From: Streptomyces echinoruber
GTDB taxonomy: Bacteria; Actinomycetota; Actinomycetes; Streptomycetales; Streptomycetaceae
Direction of reading: 5' to 3'
Assembly: GCF_014651135.1 (NCBI RefSeq)
Contig: NZ_BMWH01000012.1
Location: 93,279-157,278 of the forward strand
DNA length: 64,000 nucleotides
Of this stretch, positions 45,062 through 52,989 are shown in pieces. A program made the translations under genes and the position numbers. The notes below the pieces were generated by a model. It saw nothing but the letters and a program-made list of their open reading frames with translations. It was not told the origin of the DNA and searched no databases. Every line of letters begins with the position of its first letter. Position 1 is the stretch's first letter.

Positions 45062-45759
45062 TCAGCGGCACCCGGTAGGCGCCGGCGGCGAACCCGCCGG
45101 TGCCCAGGGTCCATTGGCCGCCCAGGGTGTCGCCGTGGTCGGCGGTGAAGACGACCAGGGTCTCCTCGGCCTGGCCGGTTCGGCGCAGCGCCGCGAGGAT
45201 GCGCCCGACGTGGTGCTCCACCTCGGTGAGCAACCCCAGGTACACGGCACGGCTGCGCGCCACGGCGGCATCGGTGAGCCGGTCCGGGTGAGCCGGTCCG
45301 GGGCGGTGTCGGGGCCCGGCCGGCCGATCCACCGCCGCCGGAAGGGGTGGACGGCGCTCTGCGCCTCCCGCGTGGGCAGCCGCCGCGGTGCCGCCATCGC
45401 GGCCGGCTCGTACAGCGTGTCGTACGGGGGCGGTGCCAACCCAGGGCGGTGGCGAGCGCGGGCAGTGCGGGATCCAGCGGCGAGGTGGTGGAGACGACCC
45501 CGTGCGCGCTCTGGTGGAGGCCGGTGAGCGGACAGGCCCGGGCGGGACCGCAGGGCGCGGAGGAGGAGTAGTGCTGTTCGAACAGCGTCCCGCGTGCGGC
45601 CAGTTCGTCGAGGTGCGGGGTGGGCGCCGCCGGGTTCCCGTACGCGCCGAGGGCGTCGGCGCGCAGGTGGTCCGCGACGATCAGGAGGATCTTGCGGCCG
45701 GCGCCGGGGCCGGGGCGGCCGCGCGCCGGCGGTGCGCCGGTCTGCGGTAAGAGGGGCAT
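45056..45759 (-). pseudogene. Sulfatase family gene, frameshifted and 3'-truncated
   Basis: The N-terminal piece has ILLIVADHLRADALGAYGN, the metal-binding Asp motif, and PCGPARACPLTG, an intact C-x-P-x-R formylglycine site. Near 45440 the frame shifts to PYDTLYEPAAMAAPRRLPTR and again near 45320 to LTEVEHHVGRILAAL and VVFTADHGDTLGG. The end is cut by the AraC gene's 3' end. It begins 17 bases after the PNPOx-like gene. Confidence 0.8.
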
Positions 45760-45776
45760 GGGGGACCCCTGCGCTC

Positions 45777-46436
45777 TCAGGGCCACAGCAGTTCCTGCCG
45801 CCAGGCGTCGCCGGCCGTGTCCCTGTGGTACCGCACGCGATGGTGGACGCGGTCCGTGCTCGCCTCCCAGAACTCCACCTCGGTGGGGGTGATCGCGTAG
45901 AGCGTCCAGCTCGGCGGGCACGGCACCTGGCCCGGGTACAGCGCGTCGAGGCGCTGGAACTCGTCCAACGCGGTGCGACGGTCCGGCAGCGGGCCGGGCC
46001 GGTGCAGGTGGGCGGAGAGCCGGGAACCGCGGCCGCGCTCGGCGAAGTCACGCTCGGAGGCGTCCCGGTCCAGTCCGAAAGCCGTCCCCGCGATCCGCAC
46101 CTGCCGGCCGGTGACGGGCCAGTAGAAATGGGCGGCGACGTGCGGGTTCGACGCTATGTCGATTCCCTTGCGGCTGTCGGCAGGGGTGGCGAAAAACAGC
46201 CGGTCGGTGTCGATGTCCTTCACCAGCAGGACCCGGCTCGACGGAATTCCCTCGGCATTGACCGTGCACAGGCTCATCGCGTGGGGTTCCGGTTGGCCGG
46301 CCGCGTGCGCCGCGAGGATCCACTCGGCCACCATCGGCACGGGATTCCCGGGAAGCTCGGATTCCTTGAAGTCAATCGGCCCCACGTGTGCGAAGACGGA
46401 AATCCTTCTGAGCCTGTCCCGCATTGTTTCGGTCAT
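45777..46436 (-). CDS. Pyridoxamine 5'-phosphate oxidase-like flavoprotein (PdxH/PhzG-like)
   Basis: 219 residues, full length. PNPOx fold: AMSLCTVNAEGIPSSRVLLVKDID, LFFATPADSRKGIDIASNP, FYWPVTGRQVRIAG, and the C-terminal dimerisation motif PPSWTLYAITPTEVEFWEAS. It may make PLP, or act as a PhzG-like oxidase in secondary metabolism; the decayed adenylation and exporter genes nearby favour a secondary-metabolite role (inference). AGGAACCGG precedes the ATG. Confidence 0.88.
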   Translation of the reverse strand: MTETMRDRLRRISVFAHVGPIDFKESELPGNPVPMVAEWILAAHAAGQPEPHAMSLCTVNAEGIPSSRVLLVKDIDTDRLFFATPADSRKGIDIASNPHVAAHFYWPVTGRQVRIAGTAFGLDRDASERDFAERGRGSRLSAHLHRPGPLPDRRTALDEFQRLDALYPGQVPCPPSWTLYAITPTEVEFWEASTDRVHHRVRYHRDTAGDAWRQELLWP

Positions 46437-47344
46437 GTTTTCCGGTTCCTGCCCTTGGTGCGGATCGCCTCGGAGGCGCTCCGGACGGTGGTTGCTTTTT
46501 CGTGAGAATAACTGGTTCCCGGGCGTGCCGCTCCGCCCGAAATGTTTCGGGCGATGGTCCGGGGAATCCGGCGCAACGGAACGCCGCCCGGTGGCGCGTG
46601 CCCGCCCTCACGTGCCGCGGTCGGGGCCTCTGGACGGCGGCCAGGGCCCGGCAGATCTCGGCGGCCGCGGCCCGCCCCTCCGCGGCCAAGGTGCCGGCCT
46701 GGCGCAGAGGGAACCGGTCCAGGATCTCCCTCACCGTCGGTGTGACCTCCTCCCGCGGCACCGGCTTGTCGTGCTCGTCGATCACCTCGAACGCGGAGTG
46801 GAGGAAGTCGGTCCGCGGCGCCGGCACACCGGTTCTGCCGCCGGGCGGGCACGGCCGGGCGGGACGGGGGGACGGTGAATTCCGACGCGGAACCGGTGCC
46901 GATGGAACGCGGTGCGCGCCCGCAGGGTACCCAGGTTCTCATCGGAACAGCCGAACACTCCGCACCACAGCGGCGCCCTGAACAATGAAGCAATTTTTAC
47001 CGAGGAAAGGCGGATGCCTGGTCCGGCGGCCCGGGCGGAGAGCGTTTTCAACTCTCTCCGAGGGTGCACGAGATGATCAAGGACGGCAAGGAACGGGCCC
47101 TGGAAGTCCTCATTCCTTCTTGATACCGCCTTGCGTCCGCCGGTGGCGGTCTGCGTACAATGCGCTGCCGCCTTGAGGTGCGCCGCTTTTCTACGTCCGG
47201 GTACGTGCCGAAGTGCCGGTAGCAGCGGCTGAGCTGCCTTTCGCATCCCGTCGGGACGCTCACTTCACCGGTGGCGTACGACCCTCGCTGCCGCGCTCCA
47301 CTCGACCGGGCACCGGCCCGTCCGATCACGAGAGGTGGGCCAAC
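46437..47344. other. Mostly non-coding region with possible remnants
   Basis: A minus-strand stretch (46827 to about 46640) reads FLHSAFEVIDEHDKPVPREE and RFPLRQAGTLAAEGRAAAAE, which looks like a genuine C-terminal fragment but has no start signal and no recognised family. On the plus strand 47014-47076 an ATG behind GAGGAAAGG encodes a 20-residue peptide ending NSLRGCTR. Neither can be called a gene with confidence. Confidence 0.35.
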
Positions 47345-48601
47345 GTGACGCCAGGGGACCTCCGGCGCGACCGGGTGCGTGTCCCGGCTGCCCTGAGCAC
47401 CGGGCTGCTGCTGAACGCCGCCTTCGCCGGCCTGATGAGCGTGACGCTGCCGCTCTGGCTGGCCGACCGCGGCCACGGCAAGGGCGGCATCGCCGCCTTC
47501 TTCCTGCTCACGGCGGCCACCGCGGCGACACTCAACCTGCTCGCCGGACGGCGTCCGCGGAACTGGGCCCGCGTGGTGCGGACCGCCGCCGTCGTCTCCG
47601 TGGCCGGCCTGGCGGCCCTGTCCTACCTCCCCTGGGCCTGGACGGTCTTCCCGGCCGGTGCCGCCACGATGGCGATGAGCCTCGTCTACCCCCAGTACAT
47701 GGCGGCGGCACAGCAGTGGGCCGGCCCGGCCTCGGAACTGCGCATGGTGGCGCACCTGCGCACCCGCTACGTGGTCGGCTACGTCGCCGGCCTGGGCCTG
47801 TTCAGCGCGGTCAGCGCGCTCGACGGGTACGCGGATGTGCTGCGACCGATCAACTGGGCGTTGCTGATCGGTGCCGTCATCGCCCTGTTGCTCAGGCCGA
47901 CCGCATCGTCGTCCCCCGCTGGGGCGGACGACGAGTCCGCGCAGCGGCCCGGCGAGCCGGAGCCGGCCGGAGAGCAGCGGCCCGGCCCGGCCCGCACCGG
48001 CCGGTGGGTGCTCGGCTGCACCGTCGCCGCGATCGTGCTGCTGCGCGCCGCCGACAGTCTGCGCGGCGTCTACCTCCCGCTGTACGTGCTGCACAGAGGC
48101 TGGCCCGACCAATGGGTCTCGGCTCTGTTCGCCGTGACCGTGGTCGTCGAGATCGCCGTGCTGCGCCCGCTGGGCCGCATCGGCGGCCGCCACCGCGACA
48201 GTACGGTGCTGACCCTGGTCGCGGTGGTCGGCGGTGTCTCCTTCCTCCTGGTCGTCGTCGGCGGCGGCCGGCCCGTGCTGCTGATCTCCCAGATCGTGTA
48301 CGCGGTGTTCACAGCGGGCTTCCAGGCCGTCGGCATGACCCTGCTGGGCCGGCTTCTGAAGACCGGCGCCGCCGGCGGCGCCAGCCTCTACACCGCGGCG
48401 GTACAAGTCGGTTCGGCGGCCGGCGTGCTGGCGCCCCTGGCCGTCAGCGGCTACTCGCCGGCGATCTTCACCATCGCGGCGGGCTTCTGCGCCGTCTCCT
48501 GCCTGCTGCTGGTGCTCGCACCCACCGGCCGCCGCGCCGGCGGCCGTACCGGCCGGTGGCGCGACCGGAGCGCCGCCGGCGCCGCGACCCCGTCACGGTG
48601 A
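47345..48601 (+). CDS. MFS transporter
   Basis: 418 residues from a GTG start behind GAGAGGTGGG. Twelve predicted helices; AGLMSVTLPLWLADRGHGKG at the N-terminus and GYVAGLGLFSAVSALDGYAD recall sugar-efflux or multidrug MFS proteins. The central loop is Pro/Glu-rich (PAGADDESAQRPGEPEP). Substrate unknown. The intact frame contrasts with the decayed genes around it. Confidence 0.85.
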   Translation: MTPGDLRRDRVRVPAALSTGLLLNAAFAGLMSVTLPLWLADRGHGKGGIAAFFLLTAATAATLNLLAGRRPRNWARVVRTAAVVSVAGLAALSYLPWAWTVFPAGAATMAMSLVYPQYMAAAQQWAGPASELRMVAHLRTRYVVGYVAGLGLFSAVSALDGYADVLRPINWALLIGAVIALLLRPTASSSPAGADDESAQRPGEPEPAGEQRPGPARTGRWVLGCTVAAIVLLRAADSLRGVYLPLYVLHRGWPDQWVSALFAVTVVVEIAVLRPLGRIGGRHRDSTVLTLVAVVGGVSFLLVVVGGGRPVLLISQIVYAVFTAGFQAVGMTLLGRLLKTGAAGGASLYTAAVQVGSAAGVLAPLAVSGYSPAIFTIAAGFCAVSCLLLVLAPTGRRAGGRTGRWRDRSAAGAATPSR

Positions 48602-48676
48602 CCGGACCCGGCCTCCTCACGGCCCGGTGCCGTCCGGCCCGGGCCACCCCTCCGAAAGAAACGGGCACGCCTGCAG

Positions 48677-49288
48677 ATGACGCCGCTTGACCACGACACC
48701 GACCGGGACAGCTCGGCGCGGGCCCTGCGCGCCGCGATGCCCTGAGCGGCGGGCGCTCCTGGAGCCCCTCCCGCCCTCACCCCCAAACAACTCCCTCGGG
48801 TGCTGGAGCTTTTGGACGCCCATCGGCTGGACGCGAGGTTCCTGCGCCGCGTCGCCGCGCAGGGCCCGCAGACGTTCGGGGACGACCTGGTCCGCAGGGC
48901 GCGGCAGCGGCAGGAACGCACCGCGGCGGGCGTCACCCGGCGCATCACCCTGGCCCGGCAGGCGGCCGACTGGTTACGGCGCGACGGAGCCGGCCAACCC
49001 CTCGTGCTGCTCAAGGACTTCACCCTGTACGGCCGGACCGGTGACCCGGCCCACCTGCGGCGCAGCGGCGACCTGGACGTCGTGTCCGACGAACCGCAGC
49101 AATGGGCGGACACCCTGACCCGCGAGGGATTCGTCCCGGAGGGCGAACTCGACACCCTGGACGAGTACTGCCGGCTACGCAGCCCCGACGGCCACCAGGT
49201 CGAGGTGCACTCCCACGTGCGGGTGCCCCGGCTGCCCGACGGCGTCCACCCGTCCGACTGCGACCCCCGGCTGCACCCCGGCGACTGA
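48677..49288 (+). pseudogene. Nucleotidyltransferase-like gene (NTP_transf_5) with premature stop
   Basis: ATG 48677 opens MTPLDHDTDRDSSARALRAAMP and meets a TGA at 48743. Without any shift the same frame continues PKQLPRVLELLDAHRLDARF to LVLLKDFTLYGRTGDPAHLR and RSGDLDVVSDEPQQW, the family's metal-binding acidic motif, then stops at 49288, short of the usual family length. A GTG restart at 48800 could still give a 162-residue product. Confidence 0.6.
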
Positions 49289-49563
49289 CCGCCGCTGCGG
49301 CGGGGGCGGTCGGTGTGCGGGGCGATGCACGGCTGCTGCACGGCCCGGGCCCGGGAGGCGTGGGAGTCGGCGCCCGGGTGTTCGGCCGCCGCAGCGCCGC
49401 GTCCGGACAGCGGCGTTTGCCGGTGATCCGGGTCCCCGGACCCCTTCCCGGCGTGTTCCGGCCGGAGCAGGAGGGGCGCCGGCCGGTTGCACGGTCGTGT
49501 GCTTCCGCTTCGCGAACGGCCGCCGGGAAACCCCCTCCCCGCACGTCAGGACCTTCGCCGAGG

Positions 49564-50472
49564 TCACGGCTTCGCCCGGGCCGCCTCGGCGTCGACGGGG
49601 ATGCCCAGCCGGCCGGCCACGGTGGTGAGGGCCGCTCCCAGGGGGAGCGCGACCCGGGTGAGGGCGTGCCGGTCGCCCCGGGTCGGGTCCCGGTTGACGA
49701 TCAGCACCGGCTTCCCGTCCTGGGCCGCCTGGCGGACGAACCGGAGCCCGGACATCACCGTCAGCGAGGAGCCCAGCACCAGCAGCGAGGTCGCCTCGCG
49801 GACCAGCCTGCGGCAGTGCTCGACCCGCTGCGGCGGAACGGCTTCGCCGAAGAACACCACATCCGGCTTGAGGACGCCGCCGCAGACCGTGCAGGGCACC
49901 ACGCGAAAGTCCCCGACCTGTTCGTCGGTGAGGTCGGCGTCACCGTCCGGGTTGATTCCCGCGGCCACCGGATCGAAGCCCGGGTTGGCCTCCTGCAGCC
50001 GCCGGGCGAGTTCGCGGCGCGGGCTGAGGGCGCCGCAGGAAAGGCAGACGACCCGGTCCAGGCTTCCGTGGAGTTCCACGACGCCCTCGCTGCCGGCGGC
50101 CTGGTGCAGGCCGTCGACGTTCTGGGTGATCACACCCGAGAGCAGGCCGTGCCGCCCGAACGCGGCCACGGCCCGGTGCCCGGCGTTGGGGCGGGCGCGG
50201 CCGAAGACGCGCCGGCCGAGGTGGCTGCGTGCCCAGTACCGGCGCCGGGCCCGGGCGTCGGCGATGAAGTCCTGGTAGGTCATCGGGGTGTGCCGGCTCA
50301 GGCTCCCGCCCTCGCCCCGGTAGTCGGGGATGCCCGACTCCGTGGAGATGCCCGCCCCGCTGAGCACCAGCACACCGCCGGCGCTCAGCGCGTCGGCGAC
50401 CGGCTTCAGGTCCGTGGTGCCCGGTGGCAGGTCCTCGGCGGGGGTCCAGCTCAGAGTGGGGCGCATGCGCAT
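49564..50472 (-). CDS. Sir2-type NAD-dependent protein deacetylase
   Basis: 302 residues. All sirtuin hallmarks are present: GAGISTESGIPDYRG, TQNVDGLH, the catalytic His in VELHGS, and a zinc site of two CxxC pairs (CLSCG and CTVCG). LKPDVVFFGE, VLGSSLTV and LIVNRDPT complete the Rossmann fold. It removes acyl groups from lysines using NAD+, with targets unknown. Longer than typical bacterial CobB because of an N-terminal extension. Stands alone. Confidence 0.95.
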   Translation of the reverse strand: MRMRPTLSWTPAEDLPPGTTDLKPVADALSAGGVLVLSGAGISTESGIPDYRGEGGSLSRHTPMTYQDFIADARARRRYWARSHLGRRVFGRARPNAGHRAVAAFGRHGLLSGVITQNVDGLHQAAGSEGVVELHGSLDRVVCLSCGALSPRRELARRLQEANPGFDPVAAGINPDGDADLTDEQVGDFRVVPCTVCGGVLKPDVVFFGEAVPPQRVEHCRRLVREATSLLVLGSSLTVMSGLRFVRQAAQDGKPVLIVNRDPTRGDRHALTRVALPLGAALTTVAGRLGIPVDAEAARAKP

Positions 50473-50549
50473 GCCGCCCAGGGTACGGAACAGGCCGCCT
50501 TCAGCCGTTCCCGCCGACGACGTGGGCGCCGGACGCGTCGAGCTCCCCG

Positions 50550-50657
50550 GCCGGTACCCCCAGCTCGCTCATCGCCCCCGGGCTCGGACTCGCGCTCGTG
50601 CAGAAGAGCATGGTCCGCGGCATGCCGGAAACCGTCGCGGTGCGCGAACTTCCCTGA
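50550..50657 (+). pseudogene. Possible C-terminal fragment of a LysR-type regulator
   Basis: SLIAPGLGLALVQKSMVRGM then PETVAVRELP before the stop fits the end of a LysR ligand-binding domain (consensus like AAGLGVALVP). No upstream domain is present. The rest of 50473-50949 shows no gene. Confidence 0.35.
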
Positions 50658-50949
50658 CACCACAGGTCCGTTCAGCTGTGGGCGACATGGCACCGAGTCG
50701 ATCTGCGGCCCGTGGCCGCGTCGTTCCGCGCACTCGTGCTCCCATCCGGCCGCACGGAGTAGCCGGCGCTCAACCGCCCTGCCCGGACGCGGCGATGACA
50801 CAGCGGTGACGGTTTGGTCACCAACCCTTCCGTGGGGTCGTCGGTCTTACTCGTCGGGTGCGGGAAGAACCTGCAGCCCACCCGACCGACGCGACCGACG
50901 CGATCGACACGACCGAAGGGCCGAAGGGCTCTTCCCGAGGGGGAACATC

Positions 50950-51378
50950 ATGAAGCGCATGCACCGAGTCGCCGCCGTCACCGCCATCGCCGCCGCCACG
51001 GCGGCCGCGGCCGCCGCCTTCGCGGCACCCGCCTCCGCGGCTGTCCAGGGAGCGTACGAGGCCGAGTACAACGGGGCCTGCGGCTCCGGCTACAGCGTCC
51101 TCTACGGCTACGACATCGGCGAGCTCGGCACCGTCTACCTCACCTGGAACGAGCGGACCGGCGAGAACTGCGCCGTGACCGTGCGGGCCCGGAAGGGCGC
51201 GCCCGTGTACATGCAGGCGAAGGTGTTCCAGACCGACCACACTCTGGTCAGCGCCTCGGACTCCGGCGCCTACACGACGTACGCGGGACCTGTCTACATC
51301 CCGGCTCGCGGCGAGTGTGTCACCGTGCGGGGGCAGATCGCCGACGAGTACGTGAGCTTCTCGGGCTTCTGCGGCTGA
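50950..51378 (+). CDS. Secreted spore-associated protein A (SapA)-like
   Basis: 142 residues. Sec signal peptide (HRVAAVTAIAAATAAAAAAFAAPASA) ends near residue 31. The mature part has YNGACGSGYSVLYGYDIGEL, VYLTWNERTGENCAVTVRAR and DSGAYTTYAGPVYIPARGEC, the pattern of SapA, originally found on streptomycete spores. Four cysteines could make two disulfides. GAGGGGG precedes the ATG. Role unknown. Confidence 0.85.
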   Translation: MKRMHRVAAVTAIAAATAAAAAAFAAPASAAVQGAYEAEYNGACGSGYSVLYGYDIGELGTVYLTWNERTGENCAVTVRARKGAPVYMQAKVFQTDHTLVSASDSGAYTTYAGPVYIPARGECVTVRGQIADEYVSFSGFCG

Positions 51379-51382
51379 CACC

Positions 51383-51425
51383 TGTCCCCGCACGCGGGTG
51401 GTCCGCCACCGGCATGCCGGGGACA
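51383..51425. terminator. Compound hairpin after the SapA-like gene
   Basis: TGTCCCCG/CGGGGACA arms with an inner GGTGG/CCACC stem, five bases after the stop. Confidence 0.55.
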
Positions 51426-51458
51426 CGGTTTCACGGACCGTCGGCAGGGGCCGGGCAG

Positions 51459-51489
51459 CCGGCGTCCGCCGGCGGGCGGCGGACGCCGG
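51459..51489. terminator. Bidirectional terminator between convergent genes
   Basis: CCGGCGTCCGCC and GGCGGACGCCGG form a perfect 12-bp stem with a 7-base loop between the SapA-like and DUF4333 genes. Confidence 0.7.
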
Positions 51490-51523
51490 TGAGCCCGTGG
51501 CCGTGGCCCGTGCGCCGCCGGTG

Positions 51524-52174
51524 TCAGACGACGAAGTGCGGTCCGTTGTCACGCACGATCAGGTTCTGCGTCACCCAGATGGGCTTGTCGTCGATGTCGT
51601 CCTTGGCCAGGTACGTGCAGCGGTAGCCGGTCTTCTTCCCCAGCGGCACCGTCTTGACCTCCGGCATGTCGTCGCACCGCAGATCCGTTCCGGAGTCGTG
51701 CTGGTTGGCCCAGAAATCGGCGATCGCTCCCTTCTCCGTCAGGATTCCGGTGCTGGGTTCGGCCTTGTAGCTGAGCATCAGCCCGCCGAACGACGGGTCC
51801 TGGATCGTCACGGGCCACGTCACCTTGATCCCCTCGTAGGTGACGGTGCAGGTGACCTTCGCGCCCTTGGCCGCCGCCACCGAGTCCTTGTCGCAGGTGG
51901 CGGTGGTCCGGCCGGGCGTCCCCGCCATCTCGACGGTCCGTCGGCGCAGTTCGTACTTCAGCTGCTCGATCAAAGGGGCGTCGTCCGACGGTGAGGGGGT
52001 GATGGTCGGAGAGGCCGTCGTCGAGGGCGCCGGTGAGGAGATGGGACGGCCGACGGGGGAGCCGATCACGGACGGCTCGCTGCTGACCGACGATTCTTTG
52101 CCGCTGCATCCCGCTGCCAGACCGCAGGCGATCACCACAGCCGCGCCGGCGCGCATTCCCCGTATCTGTTTCAT
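51524..52174 (-). CDS. DUF4333 lipoprotein
   Basis: 216 residues. The lipobox LAAGC (Cys near residue 23) marks a lipoprotein. A Ser/Thr/Pro linker (about 28-68) leads to a DUF4333-like domain: IEQLKYELRRRTVEMAG, TCDKDSVAAAKGAKVTCTVTYEG. A second half ends in QNLIVRDNGPHFVV. Function unknown; anchored outside the membrane. GTGAGGATC precedes the ATG. Confidence 0.85.
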   Translation of the reverse strand: MKQIRGMRAGAAVVIACGLAAGCSGKESSVSSEPSVIGSPVGRPISSPAPSTTASPTITPSPSDDAPLIEQLKYELRRRTVEMAGTPGRTTATCDKDSVAAAKGAKVTCTVTYEGIKVTWPVTIQDPSFGGLMLSYKAEPSTGILTEKGAIADFWANQHDSGTDLRCDDMPEVKTVPLGKKTGYRCTYLAKDDIDDKPIWVTQNLIVRDNGPHFVV

Positions 52175-52402
52175 GATCCTCACCCTATGTGTCACGTTCC
52201 GCGCGCAAGCAGTCACCCCTTGGTCGTTGAGGCTTTCACCGGTCGGCGTCCGGCTCTCCACCGCCTCGGGCCGTCGGGTACGGCCTCCAAGGAGCCCGGA
52301 GCACCGACTCGGGTCACCACGCGCGAAGCAGCCGGGGAACCAGGGAGGGTCGGCCGCTCTACGCCCCTGATGCCTGCAAGGGCCCGAGAGGGGACGACTA
52401 TG

Positions 52403-52414
52403 CGAAACATTTCG
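52403..52414. promoter_or_regulatory. LacI-like palindrome CGAAACATTTCG
   Basis: Near-palindrome CGAAA-CA-TTTCG. CGAAA/TTTCG half-sites are common in operators of streptomycete xylanase genes. Lies 29 bases before the -35 box. Confidence 0.45.
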
Positions 52415-52442
52415 ACTTGCGTATCGAATCATGCGAGAGGTA

Positions 52443-52470
52443 TTGACGGCGCCTGTCGGCCTCCTATCAT
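52443..52470 (+). promoter_or_regulatory. Vegetative-type promoter
   Basis: TTGACG and TATCAT separated by 16 bases, among the best sigma-70-like matches noticed in the window. Directed toward the xylanase gene. Confidence 0.5.
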
Positions 52471-52494
52471 CCAGGATGGCCGGTAAGTCGACCC

Positions 52495-52514
52495 ATGTTC
52501 GAAATGGCGAACAT
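52495..52514. promoter_or_regulatory. Inverted repeat ATGTTCG-N6-CGAACAT
   Basis: Perfect 7-base arms just downstream of the promoter, in a position suitable for a repressor operator. Confidence 0.5.
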
Positions 52515-52989
52515 CAAGGGGTTGACCGGATGGCTTCACGCCGTACGCCCTGAGCGGAGTGTCACCCGCGCGGTGGGCGCCGGTATCGCACAACCCTCAC
52601 GGTCGTGAGGGTCGTGGTGGCGACATGGACCGACCGCAACGGCCGGGCTGCACAGGGAGGGCGGCACACATAGGCATGTCATGCTCTCGTCAATGCGTAC
52701 GGCGTCGCCGGGCGCGGACATCCGCCGCCGACCCGGTCACCGGTGCCTTCCTTCTCGCGGCCGGAGCCTTCCGGGCCGCCTCCGCTCCCGTCCCGTGGGC
52801 GGCCCGCCCGGCCGTCGCGCAGTACACGACCCCGGTGATCCGGCGGGACTTCGCGGATACCGATGCGTCCTCTTCCACCACACCGCGCCGGCACTCCACG
52901 GCACGGTCCGCGCCACGCGGTTCGAGCCGTCCGCACCCCGAACCGATCCGAGCGATCGCACCACCCACCCCCACCGCACGAGGAGAACG

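Larger units (their letters stand above)
52175..52989. other. Long regulatory region upstream of the xylanase
   Basis: No protein gene is supported; one short frame (MASRRTP at about 52530) follows AAGGGG. It holds a promoter-like sequence and two symmetric elements listed separately. The distance from promoter to gene is about 500 bases. Confidence 0.5.

Noticed and set aside
48743..48745. Selenocysteine codon
   Set aside because: No stem-loop of SECIS type after the TGA, and the family does not use selenocysteine.
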